Source: Lacunisphaera sp.
GTDB taxonomy: Bacteria > Verrucomicrobiota > Verrucomicrobiia > Opitutales > Opitutaceae
Assembly: GCA_029945445.1 (NCBI GenBank)
Contig: JAQSCO010000006.1
Span: 1 to 62,354 of the forward strand
DNA: 62,354 nucleotides
Direction of reading: 5' to 3'
A program made the translations under genes and the position numbers. The notes beneath the pieces are model-generated. The model ran no database searches and was not told the DNA's origin. It worked only from the letters and a program-made list of their open reading frames with translations. The first letter of the stretch is position 1. Every line of letters begins with the position of its first letter. Of this stretch, positions 50,812-58,959 are shown one piece after another.

Positions 50812-51522
50812 TCAGGGTTTGCCGCGGCCGGTCTGCACGGACTTCATACGCTGCAGGATCAGGTCCTCGCTCGTGGACGGGGCCGCGAAGGCCGGGCCGG
50901 TGGCGGGCAGGTTGGATCCCGGTGCGCCGCCCGACGCCTGCGCGATGAGCTGGCGGGCAGCCGCGGCGCTTTGCCCCTGCGGGAAGCGAACGAGATATTC
51001 TTGCCAGATCTCGACGGCCTTGGCGGGCTGCAGCAGCTGCTCGAGGTAAAGCCCGCCCTGGTTGAACAGGCTGAACTCGTGCGCGGGGTTCATCTTTTGC
51101 GCGAGCTGGTATTGGGCAAGGGCGTCCTGCGGCCGGCCGGTGAAACGGTAGGCGTTGCCGAGGTCGGTGCGGATGTCGGCGTCGTTCGAGCCCTGGCTGA
51201 TGGCGGACTCATACTCCTTGATGGCGAGCGCCCAGTTCTGGTGGTCGTAGTAGAAATTACCCAGCGTGCGCGCGGCCTGCGCCGGCGGCTGGCCGGCGGT
51301 GAGTTCGGGCGAGGGCAGGTGCAGTGTCGGGTCGTCGGGAAGGCCCGCGGCCATGGCGGCGGTCGACGGGGGCGGCGGGGCGCGGAGCCGGGGCTGCAGG
51401 GCCAGGTAGGTGCCGGTGCCGCCGGCGAGCAGGCCGAAGAGCCCCGCCATGGCGAAGGGCAGCCAGAAGGACTTCTGGGCGGGTTGGGCGGTCTCGGCGG
51501 GGGTGTTCTTGGATTTGGCCAT
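50812..51522 (-). CDS. membrane-anchored TPR protein
   Basis: 236 residues. One N-terminal helix (WLPFAMAGLFGLLAGGTGTYLAL) anchors a proline-rich linker and three tetratricopeptide repeats (ARTLGNFYYDHQNWALAIKEYESAI, ADIRTDLGNAYRFTGRPQDALAQYQLA, FSLFNQGGLYLEQLLQPAKAVEIW). A serine/glycine-rich tail ends the protein. TPRs bind partner proteins, probably in the periplasm. It lies five bases after tnaA, ten before the DUF4199 gene. Confidence 0.88.
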   Translation of the reverse strand: MAKSKNTPAETAQPAQKSFWLPFAMAGLFGLLAGGTGTYLALQPRLRAPPPPSTAAMAAGLPDDPTLHLPSPELTAGQPPAQAARTLGNFYYDHQNWALAIKEYESAISQGSNDADIRTDLGNAYRFTGRPQDALAQYQLAQKMNPAHEFSLFNQGGLYLEQLLQPAKAVEIWQEYLVRFPQGQSAAAARQLIAQASGGAPGSNLPATGPAFAAPSTSEDLILQRMKSVQTGRGKP

Positions 51523-51527
51523 GTGGC

Positions 51528-52919
51528 TCAGGAAGCGATAAGGCTTCCGTGCGCGGGCGCAACCTTGGCGGTGAAATGACGCAGCAATTCCGGCGCCTCA
51601 ACCAGCTTCACGCCGCGGATGCGCGACTTGAGGCCGTTGACGTGGAGCAGCACCTCGGCGAGGTAGTCCACGTGGCTCTGGGTGTAGACGCGCCGCGGGA
51701 AGGCGAGGCGCACGAGCTCCATGGGTGCGGGCTTCTCGGTGCCGTCGGGCTGGCGGCCGAACATCACCGAGCCGATCTCGACGGAGCGGACGCCACCCTC
51801 AAGGTAGAGGGCGAGCGACAGCGCCCACGCGGGGTATTCGTGCTGCGGGATGTGCGGCAGCATGCCCTTCGCGTCGATGTAGATCGCGTGGCCGCCCGGC
51901 GGCTGGACGATGGGGATGCCGGCGGCGGTGAGCTTGTCGCCGAGGTAGGCGACGGACCGGATGCGGTAGCGCAGGTAGTCCTCGTCGAGCACCTCCTTGA
52001 TGCCGACGGCGAGGGCCTCGAGGTCGTAGCCGGCGAGGCCGCCGTAGGTCGGGAAACCCTCGGTGAGGATGAGATTGTTGCGGCACTTGGCGGCGAGCGC
52101 GGCGTTGTTGAGCGCGAGGAAGCCGCCGATGTTCACCAGGCCGTCCTTCTTGGCCGACATGGTGCAGCCGTCGGCCAGGCCGAACATCTCGCGGGCAATC
52201 TCGGCCGGCGTGCGGTCCGCCTGGCCGGGCTCGCGCTGCTTGATAAACCAGGCGTTCTCGGCAAAGCGGCAAGCATCGAGGATGAGCGGCACGCCGTGCT
52301 TTTTGCAGAGGGCAGAGGCCGCGCGGATGTTGGCCAGGCTGACCGGCTGGCCGCCGCCGGAGTTGTTCGTGACGGTGATCATCGCGAACGGCACACGGCC
52401 CTGGTGCTCGGCGAGACAGCGGTCGAGCGCGGCGAGGTCGATGTTGCCCTTGAACGGCGCGATGAGCGACGGCTGCGTGGCCTCGGCGCAGCGCAGGTCG
52501 ACCGCGATGGCGCCGATGGCCTCGAGGTTGGCGCGGGTGGTGTCGAAATGCGTGTTGTTCGGCACGACGTCGCCGGGCTGGCACGCGCTGGTGAAGAGGA
52601 TGCGTTCGGCCGCGCGGCCTTGGTGTGTCGGGATGATGTTCGTGAAGCCCGTGACGTCGCGCACGGCCGCCTCGAAGCGGAAGAAGGAGCGGGCGCCGGC
52701 GTAGGACTCGTCGCCCTGCATCATGCCGGCCCACTGCGCCGACGACATCGCGCCGGTGCCGGAATCGGTGAGGAGGTCGATGATGACATCCTCGGCGCGC
52801 AACTGGAAGAGGTTGTGGTGCGCCGCGGCGAGGGCGGACTCGCGCTGGGCGCGCGTGGTGAAACGGATGGGCTCGACCGTCTTGATGCGGAACGGCTCGA
52901 TGATGGTCTGGAAGGGCAT
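51528..52919 (-). CDS. tnaA: tryptophanase (beta-eliminating lyase)
   Basis: 463 residues of the PLP-dependent beta-eliminating lyase family. The PLP lysine is in CTMSAKKDGLVNIGGF; NNTHFDTTRANLEAIGA and TVTNNSGGGQPVSL form the cofactor pocket. The C-terminal region (LPHIPQHEYPAWALSLALY, VEIGSVMFGRQPDG, RRVYTQSHVDYLAE) fits tryptophanase better than tyrosine phenol-lyase, which has MERG at the VEIG position. It turns tryptophan into indole, pyruvate and ammonia. Start ATG at 52919. No TnaC-type leader peptide was found upstream. Confidence 0.88.
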   Translation of the reverse strand: MPFQTIIEPFRIKTVEPIRFTTRAQRESALAAAHHNLFQLRAEDVIIDLLTDSGTGAMSSAQWAGMMQGDESYAGARSFFRFEAAVRDVTGFTNIIPTHQGRAAERILFTSACQPGDVVPNNTHFDTTRANLEAIGAIAVDLRCAEATQPSLIAPFKGNIDLAALDRCLAEHQGRVPFAMITVTNNSGGGQPVSLANIRAASALCKKHGVPLILDACRFAENAWFIKQREPGQADRTPAEIAREMFGLADGCTMSAKKDGLVNIGGFLALNNAALAAKCRNNLILTEGFPTYGGLAGYDLEALAVGIKEVLDEDYLRYRIRSVAYLGDKLTAAGIPIVQPPGGHAIYIDAKGMLPHIPQHEYPAWALSLALYLEGGVRSVEIGSVMFGRQPDGTEKPAPMELVRLAFPRRVYTQSHVDYLAEVLLHVNGLKSRIRGVKLVEAPELLRHFTAKVAPAHGSLIAS

Positions 52920-53005
52920 GGGGTTTGGCCCGCACGCTAACTCCGGAGGCCGCCGGCCGGCCATTCAAAACACGCCGTGGGGCCTAGGCCAAACGGCCGA
53001 TTTGG

Positions 53006-54499
53006 TCAGGGCAGGTTGACCGAGTAGCGCTGCAGTGAGCTGCCCTCGATCCGGTGCAGGGCGGCGATGGCGGAGTGCAGCGTGACCTTCGCCGACAGCT
53101 CGTTCACGCGGTTGGTCTCGAGGTCGTTCTGCGCCTCGAGCACGCGGCGGCTGGTGGACAGGCCGGCGTCGAAGCGGGCCTTCTCCAGCTCGTATTGCTT
53201 CTGGCTGAGGCCGGAGGCGAGGGTGGCGATCTTGACGCTTTCGAGGTTGGTCTCGACGGAGCGCACCGCGCTGCGCACCTGCACCTCGATGGTTTGCTCG
53301 ATCTGGTGCAGGCGGACCTGCTCGCGGCTGAGGGTGGAGAGGCTCTGGCGGTAGCGCGCCTTGTCGGACCTTTGACCCCACGGATAGCTGAAGGTGAAGT
53401 CGACCTGCCACGAGTGGTTCTGCCGGTCGAGGGCGTCGCCGAAGGCGTCGCTGCCGGTGCCGTTGCGCCCGCTGAGGCCGAGCGCGGCACCGACGCTGAG
53501 GTCGGGCTTGGTGGCGTCCTTGGCGACCACGAGGTCGAGCTTGAGCTGCTCGAGCGTGGCGACGGAGGCGAGGTAATCGGGCTGGTTCTGCTTGGCCAGC
53601 TGGTAGGACGAGGCGAAGACCGGGGTGGCGTCGGTCACCTCGGCGAAGCGCACCGAGCCGACGGCGCTGTCGAGCTCGAACTGGCCGATGAGGGCGAGGA
53701 GCGCGTCCTGGCGGTCCTTCACGGCCTGCTCGGCGAGGAGGACGTTGCGGCGGGCGTTGGCCACGCCGACTTCGGCCTGCAGGACGTCGAGGTCGGTGGC
53801 GACGCCGGTGTCGCGCCGGGTCTTGGCCTCGTCATAGAGCTTGTTGGCGAGGGCGAGGGAGAAATTCCGCACGGTCAGCTGCTCGCGGGCGAAGACCAGG
53901 TTGAAGTAGGCGTTCTCGGTGCCCTGGATGACGGTGAGGGCGTCGGCCTTGAAGTTCAGGTTGGCGATGTCGAACCCGATGCGGGCGCGGTTGCGCGAGG
54001 CCTCGTTTACCTCGGTGCCGAAGCCGCTCAGCAGGTTCTGGCGGATCGAGAGGGTCAGGTCGGCGTCATAGGCGGGGTTGAGCGAGCCGGCGAGGGTGGC
54101 GGGGTTGAGCTTGGAGCGGTCGAGCCGGCTGCTGGCGCTCAGCGTGGTGCCGGAGTAGAGCTGCTGGGAAACGCCGACGCGCAGGTCGGAAGTGGTCGAG
54201 GCCGAGGCGGCCGAAAGGCTGGTGGCCCCGGTGGTGCTTTTGCCGTGCGAGCCGCTGACCGTCAGGAGCGGGTCGTAGCCGCCGGAGACCGCGTCGATGC
54301 TGTCCTTGGCGATCTGCGGGTTGTAGCGGCCGATCTCGAGGTCGAAGTTCTTCTGCAGGGCGCGGGCGATGCATTGCTCGAGCGTGAGCTCGGGGGCCGC
54401 CGGTGCCGCGGCGGGCGCAGTGTCTTGGGCGATGGCGGCGGAGCAGGCGAGCAAGGCGGGCAGCAGGAGGGCGGCAAGGCGGCGGGAGGTCATGGTCAT
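53006..54499 (-). CDS. TolC family outer membrane protein
   Basis: 497 residues with a signal peptide (AALLLPALLACSAAIAQ). The rest follows the outer-membrane-efflux-protein pattern with two internal repeats: LTLEQCIARALQKNFDLEIGRYNPQ, FNLVFAREQLTVRNFSLALANKLYDEA, and DVLQAEVGVANARRNVLLAEQAV. It would form a periplasmic tunnel and beta-barrel for export. No inner-membrane pump or adaptor is next to it, so its partner must be elsewhere. It lies 86 bases upstream of tnaA on the same strand and might share its transcript. Confidence 0.93.
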   Translation of the reverse strand: MTMTSRRLAALLLPALLACSAAIAQDTAPAAAPAAPELTLEQCIARALQKNFDLEIGRYNPQIAKDSIDAVSGGYDPLLTVSGSHGKSTTGATSLSAASASTTSDLRVGVSQQLYSGTTLSASSRLDRSKLNPATLAGSLNPAYDADLTLSIRQNLLSGFGTEVNEASRNRARIGFDIANLNFKADALTVIQGTENAYFNLVFAREQLTVRNFSLALANKLYDEAKTRRDTGVATDLDVLQAEVGVANARRNVLLAEQAVKDRQDALLALIGQFELDSAVGSVRFAEVTDATPVFASSYQLAKQNQPDYLASVATLEQLKLDLVVAKDATKPDLSVGAALGLSGRNGTGSDAFGDALDRQNHSWQVDFTFSYPWGQRSDKARYRQSLSTLSREQVRLHQIEQTIEVQVRSAVRSVETNLESVKIATLASGLSQKQYELEKARFDAGLSTSRRVLEAQNDLETNRVNELSAKVTLHSAIAALHRIEGSSLQRYSVNLP

Positions 54500-54589
54500 G
54501 GGAAAATGGTGTGGGGTCAGGTCAAGGACACGCGAAAAATGCCGAAAGTTTAAGGTTTTTGTGACGGTGACGGCAAGCTGCGGGTTTCA

Positions 54590-54621
54590 GGAAAGAAAAT
54601 GCCACCGCTTGGGGCGGTGGC
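54590..54621 (-). terminator. terminator downstream of the SurA/PpiD-like gene
   Basis: Stem GCCACCGC / GCGGTGGC (54601-54608, 54614-54621), and on the minus strand the tail ATTTTCTTTCC follows. The 180-base gap to the TolC-type gene holds nothing else recognisable. Confidence 0.7.
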
Positions 54622-54679
54622 AGCGTTGTGATGGGCGGGCGGTATTATGACAGGATGAACGGCCCTGCGGCCGGTCAGC

Positions 54680-56344
54680 TTACGGCTTGGCCGGCTCGAT
54701 CTTCTTGAGTTCCCGCTCCACCAGGCCGCCGAGGTAGGAGTTCTCGTTGGTGCCGGCGGTGAAGAGCATGAGCTGGCTCTGGAGCTCGGCATAGCGCGGG
54801 CTGCCGGGGGTGAGGTCGGGCAGTTTCCTGTCCTGCACGTAGACCAGCTGGCCCTGCTCGCCGGTGGCCATCATCTCCGAGACCTGGCCCGCCTCGAGGC
54901 CTTGGAGGGCGCTGAGGGCGGGGTAGGGGAGATCCTGCGGCGGCTTGCGGAGCGTGAAGTTGGCGTAGCTCTTGACGGTGAGCTTCTCGGCGGCGGCGGC
55001 ACTGGCGAACTTCTCGGCACCACCCGCGGCGGCGGCTTGCAAGGTCATGCGGAGGGTCCTGCCCTGCTCGATGAAGCGCTTGCGTTTCTCGTTCTCCTTG
55101 TAGTCGGCGGCCACGCGGTCGTGCACCTCGCTGAAGAGGGGCTTGTAGGCGGGCAGGCTGTCGTTCCAGAGCAGGACAACGAAGCTGTTGGTGGTCGGCA
55201 GCGGGTCGGTGAAGAAGCGCTCCTGGCTCAGGCGCGCGATCTGGTCGGCGTAACTGCCCAGCCACGGCAGGTCCGCCGGCGTGGTGTCGGGCGCGAAGGG
55301 CGCGACCGGGACGGCGGTGCGGCGGTTGGCGGCGAGGAAGGCGGCCAGCTCGGGCGAGTTGGCCGCGAGCTTCTTCTCAAAGAGGGCGACAGTGAGGTCG
55401 TTCGCGGCCTTGGCGGCGCCGCGGGCGCTGGCGGCGTTGCGGATCGCGACCTCGACCTGCGCGCGAACCTTCGGGAAGTTGTCCGTGGCGGCGCCGGCGA
55501 TGACGGGCGCGGCGTCCTTTTTCTCCGCGTCGGCCGGCAGAGGGAAGCTGGCCTCGTTGGCCTTGTAGAAGGCGCGGAGGTCGGCTTCGCTCGGGGCGCC
55601 CGGCGGCGTGAACTCCTCGCCCTTGAACTCGACGTAGCTCAGGCGCGGCCGGGCCGGCACGTCATAACGGAAGGCATTCTCCTCATGGTATTTCTTGAGG
55701 ATCTCCTCGGTGACGGGGATCGTGGGCGCGAAGGTCGCGTAGTCGAGCGAGGCGACTTGCACGGTCCAGCTGGAGTCGGCGCGGATGAGCTGCTGCTTGA
55801 TGTCGTTCGGCATCACGTAGCCGGGGCCGCCGATGATCTTGGCGAGCTGGTCGAGGCGGACGTCGTCGCGGAGCACGCGGTTGACGTCGGCCGTGGTGAT
55901 CGTGGCGCCGGCCTTGAGCGAGTCGGCGAAGGCGGTGTAGCGCTTCTGGTCGAACGCGCCGTTCGGGTCCTGGAAATAGCGCAGGGTCGGGATGTATTTG
56001 GCGACCTGGTCGGCGGTCGGGGCCGGGAGATGGAGTTCGTCGGCGACCGCGAGGCCGGCGACGCGCTGGAGGGCATACTGCTGGAGCTGGGCGCCCTCGA
56101 GGGCGTTGTAGCCGGCCTTGAGTTGCGCGCTCAGGTTGCCGTCGGTGAAGACGCGGCGGGCCTGTTCCTCGTTGCCGAGGTTGACGTTGAAAAAGGGGCG
56201 CTCGATCCGCTTGCTGCCCGCCTGGCCGATGCCGCTGCCGGAGGAGCTGTAGATGACCACCATGGGCAGGCCCATGGCGAGGAGGATGCCGGCGAAGACC
56301 AGGCGGAAGTGCTTGTGGAAGTAACGTTGAATCCAGGAAATCAT
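54680..56344 (-). CDS. SurA/PpiD-like periplasmic folding factor (SurA N-terminal domain)
   Basis: 554 residues. An N-terminal helix (LVFAGILLAMGLPMVVIYSS) anchors it as in PpiD. SurA-N-type sequence follows (LQQYALQRVAGLAVADELHLPAPTADQVAKYI, DPNGAFDQKRYTAFADSLK), then PRLSYVEFKGEEFTPPGAPSEADLRAFYKANEASF. The parvulin isomerase core is weak or absent in the C-terminal half, so chaperone activity is more likely than catalysis. It follows the YihY-family gene by 73 bases. Confidence 0.85.
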   Translation of the reverse strand: MISWIQRYFHKHFRLVFAGILLAMGLPMVVIYSSSGSGIGQAGSKRIERPFFNVNLGNEEQARRVFTDGNLSAQLKAGYNALEGAQLQQYALQRVAGLAVADELHLPAPTADQVAKYIPTLRYFQDPNGAFDQKRYTAFADSLKAGATITTADVNRVLRDDVRLDQLAKIIGGPGYVMPNDIKQQLIRADSSWTVQVASLDYATFAPTIPVTEEILKKYHEENAFRYDVPARPRLSYVEFKGEEFTPPGAPSEADLRAFYKANEASFPLPADAEKKDAAPVIAGAATDNFPKVRAQVEVAIRNAASARGAAKAANDLTVALFEKKLAANSPELAAFLAANRRTAVPVAPFAPDTTPADLPWLGSYADQIARLSQERFFTDPLPTTNSFVVLLWNDSLPAYKPLFSEVHDRVAADYKENEKRKRFIEQGRTLRMTLQAAAAGGAEKFASAAAAEKLTVKSYANFTLRKPPQDLPYPALSALQGLEAGQVSEMMATGEQGQLVYVQDRKLPDLTPGSPRYAELQSQLMLFTAGTNENSYLGGLVERELKKIEPAKP

Positions 56345-56417
56345 GGAGGGAAGCGGCCCACCGTAGAAACGGGGTCGCCGCTGTCAATCCACGAAGCGGC
56401 GGGGCCCCCGACGGGCT

Positions 56418-58043
56418 TTAGCGGCCCGCTTTGACTGGAAATGGGGCGTAGGTGTCGCTCGGGGCCAGCTCCTCGATGAGCTGGTCGAGGGTCTTGTCGG
56501 CAAGCGCGCCGGGGAGGACCTTGGCCAGGCGTTCGTGGTAGTAGGCGAGCACGGGGTCGACGACGTCCAGCAGGCCGGCGGTGGGAGCCTCGCCGTAGTT
56601 CTCGAACTCCCGGCGGAATTCATCGAGCGTGATCTGGTCGAGCGGGCGGGCGGGCTGGTAGCGCAGGTCGTTGGGGTCGGCGCCCTCGGCGGGCGGCAGC
56701 TCGGTGATGAGCTTGATGTCGCTCAGGCGGTTGAGGCTCTCGTTGAGGATCTGCGAGGGCACGCGGATGAGCGCGGCGAGCTCGCTGACGGCGTAGGCCG
56801 GGGCGGCGACCTTGAAGCGGCGGGCGATGAGGAGCAGCACGACGAGCGACATGCTCTCGCGGGTCGCGTGGTTGAGGCTGTGCCACGCGGTCTGGCTGCT
56901 GCGGTAGCGGACGTTCTGCACGGCGTAGGTGATCTGGCCGCCGACGAGCACGAAGAACCAGAAGATGTAGAGGCCGATCATCAGCACCGGCATGATGCTG
57001 ACCGAGCCGTAGAGGCTCTTGGAGAGGACGACGCGCTTGAAATAGAGGAACGCGAGGTAGTTGTTGAGGAAGAGCAGGACGGTGACGATCACCGCGCCGA
57101 GCAGCGCCGCGCGCCAGCGCACGCGGGTGTGGGGCACAAGCCGGTAGAACAGCGTGAGGATGGCGACGAGGAGGAGGACCGAGCCCGACGGCAGCATCCA
57201 GGTGAAGAACTCCTTGAGCTGCGCGCCGAGCGGGATCTTCTCGAAGAAGACGTTCATGAACGCGCCGGCCGAGAGCAGCGTGAGCGAGGTGAAGAAGAGC
57301 AGGGCGCCGAGCGTGATGACGCTCCAGTAGTAGACGATGCGGGCCAGCAGGCTGCGCCCGCGGCGGACGCCCCAGATGTCGTTGAAGGTGTTCTCGATCG
57401 TGGTGAACAGGCCGATGACGATGATGAAGAGCGTCAGGATGCCGATGATGCCGGCCGTGCCGGAGCGCGAGCTGGTGATAAAGTTATTCAGCAGCTGCAC
57501 CATCTCCGGCGCAGGGGCGGGAGTGTCGGCGGCGGGCCCAGCCGTCGCCGGGCCGGTGGCTGGCCGGCCGGTGTGCCCCGTTGATTCCTGCTGGAATCCC
57601 GGGGATCGTCCACCGGCCTGCGCCGGGGCGATGGTCCCGGGAACTGCATGCTCCGCCGCATTCCCGGGCGAAGGCGCGGTCTTCGCGGCCCGGGCGCGAT
57701 CCGCCTCGTCGGCCTTGTCGTATTGCGCGACCTGCGGGGCGATGAAGCTGATGACGCGGTTCATGCTCTGGGCCACGAGGGCGGGGTCGCGGTTGCCCAG
57801 GGCAAAGCCCGAGATGAGGACCGCGATGGCGACCAGCGGGCCGAGGGCGAGCAGCGAGCTGTAACTGAGGGCGGCGGCGCGGATGGCCACGTGGATCTCG
57901 TGCAGGCCCGAGATGGTGATCGAGACCACGCGCAGCAGCGCAAAGCACCGGCTCTTCAGCGAACGGTCGCGAATCAACCCGGCGGCCCAGATGTCATGCG
58001 TCCAGAGACGCCGCAGCCGGGACGTGAGCGGGGACAACGGCAT
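56418..58043 (-). CDS. YihY/BrkB family membrane protein with a winged-helix tail
   Basis: 541 residues. Six membrane helices of the YihY fold include LSYSSLLALGPLVAIAVLISGFALG, IIGILTLFIIVIGLFTTIENTFNDIWGV and VLMIGLYIFWFFVLVGGQITYAVQN. A cytoplasmic tail of about 140 residues resembles a winged helix (RRFKVAAPAYAVSELAALIRVPSQIL). Between helix one and two lies a linker of about 60 residues (118-175) rich in Ala, Pro and Gly, encoded by palindromic DNA. The old name ribonuclease BN is not supported for this family. Confidence 0.9.
   Translation of the reverse strand: MPLSPLTSRLRRLWTHDIWAAGLIRDRSLKSRCFALLRVVSITISGLHEIHVAIRAAALSYSSLLALGPLVAIAVLISGFALGNRDPALVAQSMNRVISFIAPQVAQYDKADEADRARAAKTAPSPGNAAEHAVPGTIAPAQAGGRSPGFQQESTGHTGRPATGPATAGPAADTPAPAPEMVQLLNNFITSSRSGTAGIIGILTLFIIVIGLFTTIENTFNDIWGVRRGRSLLARIVYYWSVITLGALLFFTSLTLLSAGAFMNVFFEKIPLGAQLKEFFTWMLPSGSVLLLVAILTLFYRLVPHTRVRWRAALLGAVIVTVLLFLNNYLAFLYFKRVVLSKSLYGSVSIMPVLMIGLYIFWFFVLVGGQITYAVQNVRYRSSQTAWHSLNHATRESMSLVVLLLIARRFKVAAPAYAVSELAALIRVPSQILNESLNRLSDIKLITELPPAEGADPNDLRYQPARPLDQITLDEFRREFENYGEAPTAGLLDVVDPVLAYYHERLAKVLPGALADKTLDQLIEELAPSDTYAPFPVKAGR
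57535..57665 (-). repeat. palindromic insert in the YihY-family gene
   Basis: Contains GGCTGGCCGGCCGGTGT (57558-57574, also at 44648-44664), nested GGCCGG repeats and a second block with CCCGG and CCGGG ends (about 57598-57668). The encoded residues (AAEHAVPGTIAPAQAGGRSP, TGHTGRPATGPATAG) are low complexity and lie in a loop. Confidence 0.65.
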
Positions 58044-58070
58044 GACGGGACCGGGCGGGGCGGCCCGCGC

Positions 58071-58853
58071 TCAGGAATACGACATGGTGGCCAGCATGGC
58101 CATGCCGCCGAGGCCGAGCAGCGCGGCGACAGCCAGCGGGATATAGCTCAGGAAAATCGTGCAGAAATAGAGCCCGATCGCACCCGCACCGACGGCGATC
58201 ATCGGGGTGAGCTGGCCCTGCGTCATGAAGAAGAAGCCGAGGAACCCGAGGCCGAAGGCCGCCCGGAAGCGCACGATCGGGTAAATGTCGATGACCCCCA
58301 GCAGGAGCAGGACGCCGATTAGGACATCGGCGACACCGAGGATGACGAAGGGCTTGTCGATCAGCTTGGCCACATCCATGGCCATAAGGGCGTCGATGCC
58401 CGGCAGGATGAGGGCGACGGCGCTGAGCAGTGAGATGACGGCGGCGGCGCGGGTGCCCCACTGGGAGGCGATCATCATCATGTCGCCCTTGTCCTTTTTG
58501 CCCTTCGTTTCGTCGGTCTTGCCTTCGGCCGCGGCGAGGAAGTCCTGAACGGTGATGGCGGGGGCGCTGTCGGCCTTCTCCTCGTTGACGACCTTGAATT
58601 CCTTTTGCTTGAAACCCATTTTCTTCTTCTCGGGCCAGATGAGGGCCTTCAGCTCGGCATTGCTGCCGATCGTGAGCCACTGCTCGGTGGCCGTGTCGTA
58701 GTAGTAGGTGTCGGGCGTCACACCCTTGGTGGCGTCGTTGCTTTCGGCGAGGGAGGCCAGCTGGTCCCGGGAAAACGGGCCGCGAGCCTCGGTGTCGTTG
58801 ATGCCGCGGATGTAATATTCCGGACCGGCGGGTTCTGGGGAGCCACTCGACAT
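58071..58853 (-). CDS. GYF-like-domain membrane protein
   Basis: 260 residues. An N-terminal GYF_2/DUF4339-like module (YYIRGINDTEARGPFSRDQLASL, YYYDTATEQWLTIGSNAELKAL) is followed by a charged linker and four or five membrane helices (AAVISLLSAVALILPGIDAL, FVILGVADVLIGVLLLLGVIDI, LGFLGFFFMTQGQL and after). GYF_2 modules are thought to bind peptides in the cytoplasm. Start ATG at 58853. It is 27 bases before the YihY-family gene. Function unknown. Confidence 0.8.
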   Translation of the reverse strand: MSSGSPEPAGPEYYIRGINDTEARGPFSRDQLASLAESNDATKGVTPDTYYYDTATEQWLTIGSNAELKALIWPEKKKMGFKQKEFKVVNEEKADSAPAITVQDFLAAAEGKTDETKGKKDKGDMMMIASQWGTRAAAVISLLSAVALILPGIDALMAMDVAKLIDKPFVILGVADVLIGVLLLLGVIDIYPIVRFRAAFGLGFLGFFFMTQGQLTPMIAVGAGAIGLYFCTIFLSYIPLAVAALLGLGGMAMLATMSYS

Positions 58854-58959
58854 GATGGCGCCATGTTGCGGGCCGGGCCGGTCGCGGCAAGAGCGAAGTG
58901 CTCGCAGGCGCCCGGACGGGTTGCGGCGCCCCAAGGCCGCCGGCCCGTAAAGAAACTTG

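Noticed and set aside
51528..52919. Tyrosine phenol-lyase as alternative to tryptophanase
   Set aside because: The PLP lysine region alone fits both, but LPHIP, VEIGS and YTQSHVD match tryptophanase, and the MERG of tyrosine phenol-lyase is absent.
56418..58043. Annotation of the YihY-family protein as ribonuclease BN
   Set aside because: That name belongs to a different protein (RNase Z type). This one is a membrane protein without nuclease motifs.
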